DNA of 13,672 nucleotides from a bacterium (GCA_021781095.1 JAJXXM010000372.1:1-13672); one strand, 5' to 3'. Counted from the stretch's first letter, positions 1-7,996 are shown. Made by a program: numbers and translations. The notes: a model not told the origin generated them from the letters alone.

Positions 1-1
1 G

Positions 2-2158
2 CACGTTGGTGCACCGTCGCGCGATCTTTACGTTCACCCCGAAGCGCGCGACCGGGTCGCGGAGATCGTAGCCAAGGGAAAGCCGGTTCGGGATCTCGAT
101 CTCCAGATGTACGGCCCCCGTGGCGATGTCCGCGATATTTTGGTGAGCTTTCTCCCCATCGATTACGAAGGCGAGGCGGGGATATTGGTCTGGATGGTCG
201 ACGTCACCGATCGCAAACGCGTCGAGCGTGAAAATAGTGCCTTCAATCTTCGGTTGTCGGGAATCATCGACACAATGCCCGAGGCCGCGTTCGTTCTCGA
301 CGGCAACGGCAAGGTGACGGCCTGGAATAAGGCATTGACGGACATGACGGGAGTTCCAGCCGAAGAGATGCTGGGCAAAGGAGATTACGAATACGCGGTT
401 CCGTTCTACGGCACGCGTCGGCCGATTCTTATCGACCTCCTCGGCAAGCCCGAAAGCGAAGTCGCGCAGTTCTACTCGGTGGTACAAGGCGGCGACGACA
501 TCTTAGGCGGCGAAGTCGAGTTGCACCCACCGCGTTCCAACCGCACCCTCTACATCCAGGCGCGCGCTCGGGCTCTCTACGATGCGGATGGCGCACCATG
601 CGGCGGCATCGAGATCGTTCGCGATCTCACCGAACGCAAGCGCTTCGAGGATGAACTGGCATCATCGAAGGCTATAGCCGAGCAAGCCAACGCCGCGAAG
701 AGCGCATTCGTCGCCAACATGAGCCACGAGTTGCGGACTCCCTTAAACGCCATTATCGGATACTCGGAGCTGCTGGGGGAAGAGCTGGAGGAGATCGGCG
801 AGACTGCCATGGTCGACGACACGAAGAAAATTCGGTCGGCCGGTAAGCATCTGCTCGCCCTCATCAACGATATCCTCGATATTTCAAAAGTCGAGGCCGG
901 CAAGATGTCGCTGACGCTGGAAGCGATCGACGTTTCGGAGATGATCAACGACATCGTCTCGACCATCGAGCCGCTGGTGAGCAAAAACGCGAATACGCTA
1001 AAGACGCACCTCTCCGCAGATCTTCCGGCGGCGTACGCCGACTCGATGCGTCTTCGCCAGTCGTTGCTCAATCTACTGAGCAATGCATGTAAGTTTACGA
1101 AAAACGGCACCATCGATCTTGCGGTCACGGCCGACAGCGAGTGGATGTGGTTTGCCGTCAAAGATAGCGGAATCGGAATGACCCCCGAACAGATGGGAAG
1201 ACTCTTCGAAGCGTTCTCGCAGGCGGATGCCACGATCACGCGCGAATTCGGCGGAACCGGCCTCGGGCTCGCTCTGAGCCGCAAGCTTTGTCGGATGATG
1301 GGCGGAGACGTCACGGTGGAGAGCTCGCCCGGCGTTGGCTCGACCTTCACCATTCAATTGCCGATCGCCGAGTCGACGGCGGAGGCCGCCACCGAGGCGG
1401 TCGACGCTCCGACACCGACGGCGCAATCCTCCGGGTTGGCGCCATTGGCGCTGGTTGTTGACGACGATTCGACCGCTCGCGACCTTCTTCAACACAGCTT
1501 GGAGAAATGGGGCTATCGCGTCGTTATGGCCGGCGACGGCGAGGAAGCACTTCGACTCGCCGCCGATTTGAAACCATCGATCATCACGTTGGATATCGTC
1601 ATGCCGTACATGGACGGAAGGGCGGTGTTGAGTCGCTTGAAGGCCGACGCCGAACTGGCGCATATCCCCGTCGTGTTGATCTCCGTCCTCGGCGAATCGC
1701 GAACGGCCTATGCGTTGGGAGCGGCCGACTATCTTTCCAAACCCGTCGATCAGGATCGGTTGAATGCCGTTCTCGAACAATATCGCGGTAAGCGCCACGT
1801 TCTGCTCGTCGAAAACGACGCGACAACGCGATCGATGATGCGCCGAATGCTCGAGAAGCGAGGGCTCTCGGTGCTCGAAGCCGAGAACGGAAAGGTCGCG
1901 CTCGAGCGTATGAGCAAGTCGCGCCCGGAACTCATTCTGCTCGATTTGATCATGCCGGTGATGGACGGTTTCGAGTTCACCGAAGAACTCCGGCGGCATG
2001 AGGATTGGCGCGAGATTCCGGTCGTTGTTCTTACTGCCAAAGATCTGACGCCCGAGGAATCTCAGCGTCTACAAGACGGCGTCGCGCGCATCGTTCAAAA
2101 AGGCGGCGCAAATCTCGACGAGCTTGCCGAGCATATCCGTCGCCTGTTGTCCACCTAG
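2..2158 (+). CDS. Hybrid sensor histidine kinase, PAS-PAS-HisKA-HATPase-REC-REC (5' end outside window)
   Basis: The frame is open from base 2, and its first codons read as the end of a PAS domain, so the true start lies upstream and an internal ATG at 107 is not the start. Domains in order: partial PAS ending in DVTDRKR (about 2-220); a second PAS (about 236-630) ending in DLTERKR; HisKA with the H-box [10 protein letters not shown], phospho-accepting His at 725-727; HATPase_c with the N-box Asn at 1082-1084, DSGIGM and GGTGLGL (about 1000-1365); REC1 with phospho-accepting Asp at 1592-1594 ([10 protein letters not shown]); REC2 with Asp at 1943-1945 ([10 protein letters not shown]). I see no transmembrane segment in the visible part, so it may be cytosolic, but the N-terminus is missing. 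Autophosphorylation followed by intramolecular relay to the receivers is expected from the family. There is no HPt or output domain. REC2 has QKGG where REC1 has the usual SKP, so that receiver is slightly atypical. The signal sensed is unknown. Confidence 0.95.
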   Translation, partial: HVGAPSRDLYVHPEARDRVAEIVAKGKPVRDLDLQMYGPRGDVRDILVSFLPIDYEGEAGILVWMVDVTDRKRVERENSAFNLRLSGIIDTMPEAAFVLDGNGKVTAWNKALTDMTGVPAEEMLGKGDYEYAVPFYGTRRPILIDLLGKPESEVAQFYSVVQGGDDILGGEVELHPPRSNRTLYIQARARALYDADGAPCGGIEIVRDLTERKRFEDELASSKAIAEQANAAKSAFVANMSHELRTPLNAIIGYSELLGEELEEIGETAMVDDTKKIRSAGKHLLALINDILDISKVEAGKMSLTLEAIDVSEMINDIVSTIEPLVSKNANTLKTHLSADLPAAYADSMRLRQSLLNLLSNACKFTKNGTIDLAVTADSEWMWFAVKDSGIGMTPEQMGRLFEAFSQADATITREFGGTGLGLALSRKLCRMMGGDVTVESSPGVGSTFTIQLPIAESTAEAATEAVDAPTPTAQSSGLAPLALVVDDDSTARDLLQHSLEKWGYRVVMAGDGEEALRLAADLKPSIITLDIVMPYMDGRAVLSRLKADAELAHIPVVLISVLGESRTAYALGAADYLSKPVDQDRLNAVLEQYRGKRHVLLVENDATTRSMMRRMLEKRGLSVLEAENGKVALERMSKSRPELILLDLIMPVMDGFEFTEELRRHEDWREIPVVVLTAKDLTPEESQRLQDGVARIVQKGGANLDELAEHIRRLLST

Positions 2159-2165
2159 GGATCCT

Positions 2166-2214
2166 CGGCAGTTGGTTCTACGCCCGTAGCGGCGGCGCGT
2201 GCAACCAACTGCCG
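2166..2214. terminator. Perfect 12-bp inverted repeat, candidate bidirectional terminator
   Basis: CGGCAGTTGGTT at 2166-2177 is the exact reverse complement of AACCAACTGCCG at 2203-2214, with 25 bases between. The loop begins with a second small palindrome, CTACGCCCGTAG (2178-2189). It lies at the convergent junction of the kinase gene and the MATE gene and overlaps the last codons of the latter. No T-tract follows on either strand, so it is not a classical intrinsic terminator; it may be a bidirectional terminator or an RNA 3'-end stabiliser. Confidence 0.5.
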
Positions 2215-3515
2215 GTCCGTAGTTTCCATTCCGTCAGCGCGGCGCGCGCGATCCAAGCGATAATCCACGCAAACGGGATCGAAAAGAGCCCGTAGTGCAG
2301 GCGTTCGATACCGAGCCATGCTAGCGGAATGACCAACGCATTGCAAAAAACACCGATGCTCATCGAGAACGCGGTGTCGCCTGATGCGCGAATCGGCGCG
2401 AGCGATACTTGCGCGATGCCTTTGAGCGGTAAAGTCACCATGTGTAGTGCAAGCGGAAGCGCGGCCAGCGAAGCGACCGTGCCGTCAAGCGTAAATAAAA
2501 ACGCGAGCGGCCACGCAAAGAGCGCGACGAACGCGCCGGCGAGCGTTGAAAACACAAGGCCGATGCGGCGCGCGCTGGCCACGAAGCGCTGCGCGCCCAG
2601 GAAATCGCCCGCCCCAAGCCGCTGGCCGACGACGATCTGCGTCGTACTTTGCATGGGGCTCGGAACCACGAACGTTGCGTCGGAGACGACCGTGAGCGCA
2701 CGAAAGCCCGAAATCGCCAGCGCTCCCAGCGGGGCGAGCATGGTGACGATGGCGACATCGGGCAGGATGAGCGTAACGAGAAAGACCGATTCGGGAAGGC
2801 CGAGCCACGCGGTGCGTAGCGCGAGGCGAAGGTCGGCGTCGAGGCGAGCGAATATCCGATATTGCGGTCGTCGAGCGACGTAATAAACCGCGAAAATCGC
2901 GCCGATACTCTCGGCGAGCAGTGACGATATGCCGATGCCGACGATGCCGAGCGGGTGATGCGTGAACCAGCCGAGCCCGAGGATCAGCAGCAGCGGCACG
3001 TGCACGATATTGATCGTCGCGAGCACGGCGATCCCGAGTTTTCGGTTTCCCGCTGCACCGAGCGCTCCGATCAATGTTCCGTCGATCGCCATCGGCAGCA
3101 GCGCCGCGCAACGAAGCACGAGATAGATGGCAGCATCATGCAGGCTTGCGAGCGTGCCGATCATGCCGTGAAGAATGTGGTGCCCGAAGAGGGCGGCGGC
3201 AACGGTTGCGAGGAGAGCGAAGAGTATGGGGATCGGCATTCCCGCGCGAACGGCGCGCGCATAGCCATCGATATCGTTCGCGCCGATCCGTTGCGCGGTG
3301 GTAATGCTCGTGCCGGTCCACAGCCCCGCCATCGCAAAGATCAGCACGAGTTGCAGCGTGATTGCCGCGGTTGCGCCGGCGAGCGCAACGACGCCGAGCG
3401 AGCCGATTGCGATCGTATCGACGATTCCGAGTAATTGGTCGCCGAGCATCTGCGCCGCAAAGGGCATCGAATACCGCCGTAGCGCCGCGCCGACGTTCGT
3501 GTGGTCGACGATCAT
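2178..3515 (-). CDS. MATE-family multidrug/metabolite efflux transporter
   Basis: A 445-residue, very hydrophobic protein of the normal MATE length (about 12 transmembrane helices expected), predicted in the inner membrane. The two halves of the fold carry the repeated family motif: QRIGANDIDGYARAV around residues 74-88 and GQRLGAGDFLGAQRF around 297-311. A second repeated element also appears in both halves (GALGAAGNRKLG near 150 and APIRASGDTAFS in the second half). The family exports organic cations, aromatic compounds or drugs by Na+ or H+ antiport; the substrate cannot be read from sequence. The ATG at 3515 is preceded by AGGG at a 5-base spacing and lies 7 bases after the kynureninase stop, making it the last gene of the kyn operon. 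From this context I infer that it may export a tryptophan catabolite such as anthranilate or kynurenine. A generic drug exporter is the alternative. Confidence 0.9.
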   Translation of the reverse strand: MIVDHTNVGAALRRYSMPFAAQMLGDQLLGIVDTIAIGSLGVVALAGATAAITLQLVLIFAMAGLWTGTSITTAQRIGANDIDGYARAVRAGMPIPILFALLATVAAALFGHHILHGMIGTLASLHDAAIYLVLRCAALLPMAIDGTLIGALGAAGNRKLGIAVLATINIVHVPLLLILGLGWFTHHPLGIVGIGISSLLAESIGAIFAVYYVARRPQYRIFARLDADLRLALRTAWLGLPESVFLVTLILPDVAIVTMLAPLGALAISGFRALTVVSDATFVVPSPMQSTTQIVVGQRLGAGDFLGAQRFVASARRIGLVFSTLAGAFVALFAWPLAFLFTLDGTVASLAALPLALHMVTLPLKGIAQVSLAPIRASGDTAFSMSIGVFCNALVIPLAWLGIERLHYGLFSIPFAWIIAWIARAALTEWKLRTGSWLHAPPLRA

Positions 3516-3522
3516 CGCGGCC

Positions 3523-4683
3523 CTATTCCGGTAATTTCAAGCGAATCGCGTCGAGTTCGCTGAAGAAACGATCGATTTCTTCGTCGGTGGTGTAAAAATG
3601 CGGACTCACTCGTAGCCCGCAGCCGGGGCGATAATCGAGAAAGACGCGACGCGCGATCAACTCGTGGTAAGCAGTTTCGGCGTGCGCAAAATCGATGCCG
3701 ATCCACCCGGTACGCCGCGCCGGATCGAGCGGAGTGTTGACGCGCAGGCCGCGCGCGAGCGCTTCGTCGGCGATGCGTGTGGTGAGCGCGCTGTTCCTTT
3801 CGCGAATGCGCGCTACGCCGACCTCGGCGATGAGCGCATGTCCGGGCTGCGCTACCATGTAGCCAGGAATCGTCGGTGTACCGTGTCCGAAACGATACAT
3901 CGAGCGAGCGTATTCGATCGGCGCAGCTTCGAAAGAGAACGGGCGCTCGTGCGCCATCCAGCCGGTCACCGCCGGTCGCAAACGCTCCAGCAGCGCAGGA
4001 CGCACGTAGATCCACCCGCAACCGGGGCCGCCGCAGAGCCACTTGTGGCTACCGCCGGTGACGATATCAAGATCGAGCGCGCGTACGTCGTAGGGGACGA
4101 CGCCGGTGGTCTGGTATGCGTCAACGCAGAGCAGTGCGCCGACCTCTCGGCAGCGTGCCTGAATCGTTGCGATATCGGCAAGTGCTCCGGAGACGTAGTA
4201 TGCGTGCGAAATTAGCGCGAGTGCCGTGCGTTCGGTAATCGCTTCACAGATGCGTTCGGTTGGAATCGTTTGTCCGTCGTCGGAGGGAACAACTTTTGCG
4301 TGCGCACCATAGCGTTCCCATTCTTTCCAAACGTAGGTGAGCGACGGAAACTGCAGCGCCTCGTAGAGCACTTCGTTCCTGGCTCCGCGAAAATCGATCG
4401 CCGTAGCGAGAGCGGCTTGGAGTACCGAGACGTTGGGGCCGAGGAACGTGCTGCCCGGGTCTGCCCCGATGAGCGCGCCGACGCCGTCGGCGATCTCGCC
4501 GATCCGCGGCGACCAGCGCATCCAGGCCTCGGGACCTTCGGCGATCCACTCATCCATGTATCGATTGAGAGCATCGCGCGCAGCGGAAGGCGCCGCACCC
4601 ATCGAGTGGCTCACCAGATAGGTCGAGTTTTCCAACGTCGGGAAACGGTCGCGCAACAGGGGCGCGGCGATCATCTCAGCCAT
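3523..4683 (-). CDS. kynU: Kynureninase-like PLP-dependent enzyme (class V aminotransferase fold)
   Basis: About 386 residues, slightly shorter than typical bacterial kynureninase (about 415). Kynureninase cleaves kynurenine to anthranilate and alanine. Numbered from the ATG at 4683: a LISHAYYVSG strand near 157-166, the PLP-ring aspartate in VDAYQTTG (Asp188), and the Schiff-base lysine in GGSHKWLCGGPG (Lys214). These are followed by the kynureninase-like stretch GWMAHERPFSFE and RFGHGTPTIPG. Family members usually have Tyr before the lysine and an Asp-Leu-Ala-His-type motif; here they are His and DAYQ, so this is a divergent member. A selenocysteine-lyase/desulfurase-like enzyme is the alternative, but the partner gene is tryptophan dioxygenase, which favours kynureninase. 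Start: the frame opens at a GTG at 4692, but the ATG at 4683 has AGGAAG 8 bases upstream and overlaps the kynA stop by 8 bases, so I prefer it. An ATG at 4674 is also possible. Confidence 0.8.
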   Translation of the reverse strand: MAEMIAAPLLRDRFPTLENSTYLVSHSMGAAPSAARDALNRYMDEWIAEGPEAWMRWSPRIGEIADGVGALIGADPGSTFLGPNVSVLQAALATAIDFRGARNEVLYEALQFPSLTYVWKEWERYGAHAKVVPSDDGQTIPTERICEAITERTALALISHAYYVSGALADIATIQARCREVGALLCVDAYQTTGVVPYDVRALDLDIVTGGSHKWLCGGPGCGWIYVRPALLERLRPAVTGWMAHERPFSFEAAPIEYARSMYRFGHGTPTIPGYMVAQPGHALIAEVGVARIRERNSALTTRIADEALARGLRVNTPLDPARRTGWIGIDFAHAETAYHELIARRVFLDYRPGCGLRVSPHFYTTDEEIDRFFSELDAIRLKLPE

Positions 4684-5452
4684 AGTTCTCACTTCCTAAA
4701 TAGGTGCGAACCTCCCAAAGCTCCGGAAAGATGCGTTTTTCCAACGTCGTCTGCAAATAACCCACACCGGAAGATCCCCCGGTGCCGCGTTTATGGCCGA
4801 TCATGCGCTCGACCATGCGCACGTGACGACCGCGCCAAAGCAAGAGACGCTCGTCGAACTCAATGCAATCTTCGAGAAGAAGATAAAGCGCATCGTGGCT
4901 TCTGTCGTCGCTGTAAATTTTTCGATACGAGAGGATCGTTTCATCATGCGAACCGCAAGGGAAGCCCGCTCGCGCGAGAAACTCTGCGAGGTGCGCGGGG
5001 AGCGAGGGTGCGTGCATACGCGCCATCAAGCGCTCGCGTTGTTCGGAGGTGAGAACCAAATGCTCGAATAGACGTTCGTCGCGTAAACCGCAGAGGAACT
5101 CGAGTTCGCGAAATTGCTGCGACTGGAAGCCGCTGGCCGGGTTAAGATGATCGCGAAAACGGTTGAATTCCTGCGGTGTCATCGTCTCGAGAATATCGAC
5201 CTGCTCTCCGAGGACGCGTTGAATCGCGTGGACGCGTCGGAAAATCTTTCCCATCCGCATGAGATCGTCGGCATCACAGGCGACGGTGAAGTCGTCGAGC
5301 TCGTGTAAGAGCTGCTTGAACCAAAGCTCGTAGACTTGGTGGATGATGATGAAGAGCATCTCGTCGTGGTGGGTCGGTTGCGAGAGCGGTTGTTGGAGCG
5401 CGAGCAACTCCTCGACTTTGAGATAAGAACCGTACGTTAAGCGTTCGCTCAT
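4676..5452 (-). CDS. kynA: Tryptophan 2,3-dioxygenase
   Basis: 258 residues, the normal size for a bacterial heme tryptophan 2,3-dioxygenase, a cytosolic tetramer that opens the indole ring of L-tryptophan to give N-formylkynurenine. The family signature is complete: HHDEMLFIIIHQVYELWFK with the substrate-side His38; SGFQSQQFRELEFL with Arg115, which binds the substrate carboxylate; the proximal heme ligand His210 in WRGRHVRMVERMIGH; and the substrate-ammonium loop GTGGSSGVGYL (Thr224). FPELWEVRTYLG closes the protein. Its ATG overlaps the stop of the upstream DUF962 gene (ATGA, 5449-5452), and its end overlaps kynU, so translation is probably coupled along the operon. No formamidase (kynB) is present nearby, so that step must be encoded elsewhere or occur by another route. 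Confidence 0.97.
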   Translation of the reverse strand: MSERLTYGSYLKVEELLALQQPLSQPTHHDEMLFIIIHQVYELWFKQLLHELDDFTVACDADDLMRMGKIFRRVHAIQRVLGEQVDILETMTPQEFNRFRDHLNPASGFQSQQFRELEFLCGLRDERLFEHLVLTSEQRERLMARMHAPSLPAHLAEFLARAGFPCGSHDETILSYRKIYSDDRSHDALYLLLEDCIEFDERLLLWRGRHVRMVERMIGHKRGTGGSSGVGYLQTTLEKRIFPELWEVRTYLGSENYG

Positions 5453-5772
5453 CGGTGCGACGCAAGCCCGAGCCGTTCGTATTCTGCGTCGATGCTTCCG
5501 GCAAGCACCTGGTAGGCCATCCGGTAATCGGCGGCGAGCGAGCGAAACGGCGCCCGGAAGGTCTCCGGTTTATTGCGCTCGATGAAGGCATGAGAGAGCC
5601 ACGCGGGGGCGTACCCGGCCAGCACGCCTGCCAGAGCAAGCCACGGGTCGCGGCGAATCGCCGCCGTAACGAGCAAGGTCGTCGCTGCAATCGTTCCTGC
5701 CGTATGCACGGCGCGAGTGCGCGGGTCGCTATGGGCTGCGAGGTAGCGCGGCCAGAATTCCTCGTCATTCAT
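5449..5772 (-). CDS. DUF962 / Mpo1-like small membrane protein
   Basis: 107 residues from an ATG at 5772. The sequence follows the DUF962 pattern: FWPRYLAAHSDPRTRAVHTAGT at the N-terminus (His14, His23), two hydrophobic segments (about 24-38 and 44-63), then LSHAFIERNKPETF (His61) and SLAADYRMAYQVLAG. Family knowledge: the yeast member Mpo1 is an Fe(II)-dependent 2-hydroxy-fatty-acid dioxygenase acting with conserved histidines; bacterial short members are mostly uncharacterised. Membrane location is predicted. The frame is open much further upstream, but that extension is antisense to the lipoprotein gene and looks non-coding, so I start at MNDEEF, where homology begins. The ribosome site before it is weak. 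It is the first gene of the four-gene operon and is coupled to kynA by an ATGA overlap. Whether it takes part in tryptophan catabolism is unknown. Confidence 0.85.
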   Translation of the reverse strand: MNDEEFWPRYLAAHSDPRTRAVHTAGTIAATTLLVTAAIRRDPWLALAGVLAGYAPAWLSHAFIERNKPETFRAPFRSLAADYRMAYQVLAGSIDAEYERLGLASHR

Positions 5773-5823
5773 GGCGCTCGGTTTTACGGGGGGCGAGCGG
5801 GTTTCCCTCGAAAAGGGGCCGAC
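5773..5823. promoter_or_regulatory. 51-bp divergent intergenic region with inverted repeat
   Basis: This short gap separates the two divergent operons (kyn-side, minus; lipoprotein-side, plus) and must hold or overlap both promoters. CGCTCG at 5775-5780 and CGAGCG at 5794-5799 form an inverted repeat that could be an operator. AGGGG at about 5814-5818 is the ribosome site of the lipoprotein gene. I cannot identify convincing -35/-10 boxes. Confidence 0.35.
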
Positions 5824-6528
5824 ATGCGTCGCCTTTTCATTCTCCTTGCGTGTTCGGTCCTTGCCGCGTGTGGAAGCGGGGGGAATGCCTCGAGGACAAA
5901 CTCCAGCGCCTCCTCCGCCCCCGCCGGATCGATGCCGACCAGCTCGGCGAAGTCGCCGATCAATCCCTTGCCGATCGCGTTTCCTTCGAGCGCGAAAGTT
6001 CTGAACGTCTCGCACTGGGCGCAAGATTTTAAGAGCGTTCCTCCGAGCCTTACCGGAGTGATCGAAGCGCCGGGCCGCTATGCGGGGCGCCAAGTGATCG
6101 CCTCGAGCCCGGAGAGTTTTGCAAAGACCGACGCATGGCTGCAAGGACTTGCCGGACATCTGCCGCCGGGCTATCGCGAAATATCGAGCCGTCACTTCTC
6201 CATGCATCTGCAAGATTTCGGGATCGACACCGCGGCATTCGCCGACGGAAAATCGACCGGCATCGTAGCGGTTGCAATCGACGTCAAACAATTTCGCAGC
6301 AAGGTCGGTTTGGTACTCGGCCTCTTAAAAGATTATTCCGCGATTCCGGAATTCATGCGCGCCCCGCTCGACAAGAAGATCCAAGCGCAGACCGGTCTCT
6401 CGCCTGCCGATTTGCTGCAGCCGACGACACCGATCGGTAGCGCGGTGGCGGCGCTGCGAATGGTCGCGCACGACACGACCGGACGTACCGCGATCGTGCT
6501 TCTCGATGCCAAAAAGGCACCGAAATGA
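5824..6528 (+). CDS. Putative lipoprotein of unknown function
   Basis: 234 residues. The N-terminus is a lipoprotein signal: MRR, then a hydrophobic core FILLACSVL and the lipobox LAAC with Cys16 as the lipidation site. A Ser/Ala/Pro-rich linker follows (about 20-50) and then a soluble domain with no family I recognise. The start is set by the signal peptide and by AGGGG 5-6 bases before the ATG; the same frame is open upstream, but that part is antisense to the DUF962 gene. Expected location is anchored in the inner or outer membrane, facing the periplasm. Residues +2 and +3 after the Cys are Gly-Ser, with no Asp retention signal, which favours the outer membrane if enterobacterial rules apply. 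The stop overlaps the start of the next gene as ATGA, so the lipoprotein and the barrel protein are probably made together and may interact. Confidence 0.8.
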   Translation: MRRLFILLACSVLAACGSGGNASRTNSSASSAPAGSMPTSSAKSPINPLPIAFPSSAKVLNVSHWAQDFKSVPPSLTGVIEAPGRYAGRQVIASSPESFAKTDAWLQGLAGHLPPGYREISSRHFSMHLQDFGIDTAAFADGKSTGIVAVAIDVKQFRSKVGLVLGLLKDYSAIPEFMRAPLDKKIQAQTGLSPADLLQPTTPIGSAVAALRMVAHDTTGRTAIVLLDAKKAPK

Positions 6529-7253
6529 CCCCGTCGCTACGCTGGAAAGCGCTCGCGTCCGCCGTCGCGAGCGCTCTTTTTTGTTGCGGTGCGGCACAAG
6601 CGCACGGGCGAAACTATATCGGATTGCAACTGTTTGCCGTTGCCGGCGTCCATAAAGACGTCGCGGGAACGCAGTATGGTGCGGGGATCGGCCCGCTTTT
6701 GCAAGCGCGTCTCGGCGGCTCGCGGCTCGCATTCCATCTCGAGGGAATTCCCGTGGTCGCGGTTCCGCAGCGTGCCTCGGCCTATTACGGCCAAGCAACG
6801 CCGAGCATCGGAATCTTCAATGCAACGCTGGGCTATCGCTTTACCCGGCGCGTGAGCTTCGGCATCGGCGAGACGGTCATCAATCAGCGAACGCCTTTGC
6901 CAAATTTGCAGCAGGTCGTTTCGTCGCGCCTGGCCGGATATCGATATGCGCTACGCTACACCGCACCGCTGCGCAATCATCGAACGTTTGAGGCGAATCT
7001 CGGGGTGGCTCCGACGCTCTGGGGAAGCGATGTGTATGTTTATGGCGACGGCGTCACTGCACCCGTCGTAAAACCCGAACAGGCGGCCGAAATCGATGCG
7101 TCGATGGCGGTCGGTTTTCACCGCCCGTACGGCGAAGTGTTGTTGGGCCTACGGGCACTGAATTTTTCGGCAAAATATACTGAGACCGGACTCGCCGGAG
7201 ATCGCAACGCCGGCGTTGGTCTCTTCCTTGAATTTCGAAAGGCACTTCCATGA
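6525..7253 (+). CDS. Predicted outer-membrane beta-barrel protein of unknown function
   Basis: 242 residues with a Sec signal peptide (basic MTPSLRWK, hydrophobic ALASAVASALFCC, predicted cut after AQA at residue 26). The mature part has alternating hydrophobic/polar stretches, many Tyr/Gly turns and short strands ending in aromatic or aliphatic residues (for example FNATLGYRFTRRVSFGIGET, and a final strand GVGLFLEFRKALP), typical of a small 8- to 10-strand porin-like barrel. I do not recognise the family. The ATG overlaps the lipoprotein stop by 4 bases, and its own stop overlaps the next start by 4 bases. A periplasmic protein is a less likely alternative. Confidence 0.75.
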   Translation: MTPSLRWKALASAVASALFCCGAAQAHGRNYIGLQLFAVAGVHKDVAGTQYGAGIGPLLQARLGGSRLAFHLEGIPVVAVPQRASAYYGQATPSIGIFNATLGYRFTRRVSFGIGETVINQRTPLPNLQQVVSSRLAGYRYALRYTAPLRNHRTFEANLGVAPTLWGSDVYVYGDGVTAPVVKPEQAAEIDASMAVGFHRPYGEVLLGLRALNFSAKYTETGLAGDRNAGVGLFLEFRKALP

Positions 7254-7996
7254 GTACGATAGTCGATTCGACCGACGGTGTGATGACGATTCGTTTCGAT
7301 CGTCAGGAGAAGAAGAATGCAATGACCGCGGCGATGTATGCTGCTGCGGCCGATGCCATCGAACGTGCCGGCGAAGAAAAGGAGGTGCGCGTGCTCCTCT
7401 TCCTCGGTCGCGAAGATTTCAGTGCCGGAAACGATATCGCGGATTTTCTCGCTGCCGGTGCGATGCAGGCGGCAATCGAAGATCTTCCCGTCGTTCGGTT
7501 TTTGCGGCGTCTGGTCGCCTGCGAAAAACCGGTGATCGCCGGAGTCAACGGGGTCGCGGTGGGAATCGGAACGACGTTGTTGCTGCACTGCGACGGTGTC
7601 GTCGCCGGCGCATCAGCGCGCTTTGCGCTGCCGTTCGTTCCCTTGGGGCTGGTTCCGGAGGCCGGCTCGAGCATGCTCCTTCCGCGGACGATCGGGCGGA
7701 ATCGAGCATCCTGGCTCCTGTTATCCGGAGAGCGGTTCGGTGCCGATGAGGCGCGCGCCATGGGGCTACTCGCCGAAGTCGTTCCGGATGGCGAAGTTGA
7801 AGCACGAGCGCGCGCGATGGCCGCGCAACTCGCCGCCCTTCCGCCGATTGCGATGCGAACGACAAAACGGCTGATACGCGGCGTCGATGCGCGCTCGCTC
7901 GTCGATGCGATGGATGCGGAGTTCGCGGCGTTCGGGGAAGCGATGCGTTCGGAGGAGGCGCGCACGGCGTTCATGCGCTTCCTTTCGCGACGCTGA
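7250..7996 (+). CDS. Crotonase-fold enzyme, probably a delta3,delta2-enoyl-CoA isomerase type
   Basis: 248 residues, normal length for the enoyl-CoA hydratase/isomerase superfamily. The CoA and oxyanion-hole elements are present: FSAGNDIADF (residues 57-66) and NGVAVGIGTTLLLHCD (100-115). The two hydratase glutamates are not: the position of rat Glu144 is Thr109 and that of Glu164 is Phe129. Instead the run FALPFVPLGLVPEAGSS places Glu137 where ECI2/Eci1-type delta3,delta2-enoyl-CoA isomerases have their catalytic base, so double-bond isomerisation of fatty acyl-CoA is the better guess than hydration. The C-terminal helical part (ALPPIAMRTTKRLIRG) is standard. It is presumed cytosolic, yet translationally coupled by ATGA to a predicted outer-membrane protein, an unusual pairing. 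The exact substrate is unknown. Confidence 0.9.
   Translation: MSTIVDSTDGVMTIRFDRQEKKNAMTAAMYAAAADAIERAGEEKEVRVLLFLGREDFSAGNDIADFLAAGAMQAAIEDLPVVRFLRRLVACEKPVIAGVNGVAVGIGTTLLLHCDGVVAGASARFALPFVPLGLVPEAGSSMLLPRTIGRNRASWLLLSGERFGADEARAMGLLAEVVPDGEVEARARAMAAQLAALPPIAMRTTKRLIRGVDARSLVDAMDAEFAAFGEAMRSEEARTAFMRFLSRR

Noticed and set aside
577..1999. Long open frames on the minus strand opposite the histidine kinase (577-1353 and 1073-1999)
   Set aside because: They lie antisense to strongly conserved kinase domains, have arginine/serine-rich compositions typical of GC-rich shadow frames and no recognisable motif.
2329..2883. 184-residue plus-strand frame inside the MATE gene
   Set aside because: Antisense to a clear MATE transporter with alanine/serine/arginine-rich composition; no motif and no ribosome site.
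5455..5823. Upstream extension of the lipoprotein frame to 5455
   Set aside because: It is antisense to the DUF962 gene and would bury the clear lipoprotein signal peptide in mid-protein.
5773..6291. N-terminal extension of the DUF962 gene to 6291 (280 residues)
   Set aside because: The extra part is antisense to the lipoprotein gene, shows no family similarity, and DUF962 homology begins at the ATG at 5772.
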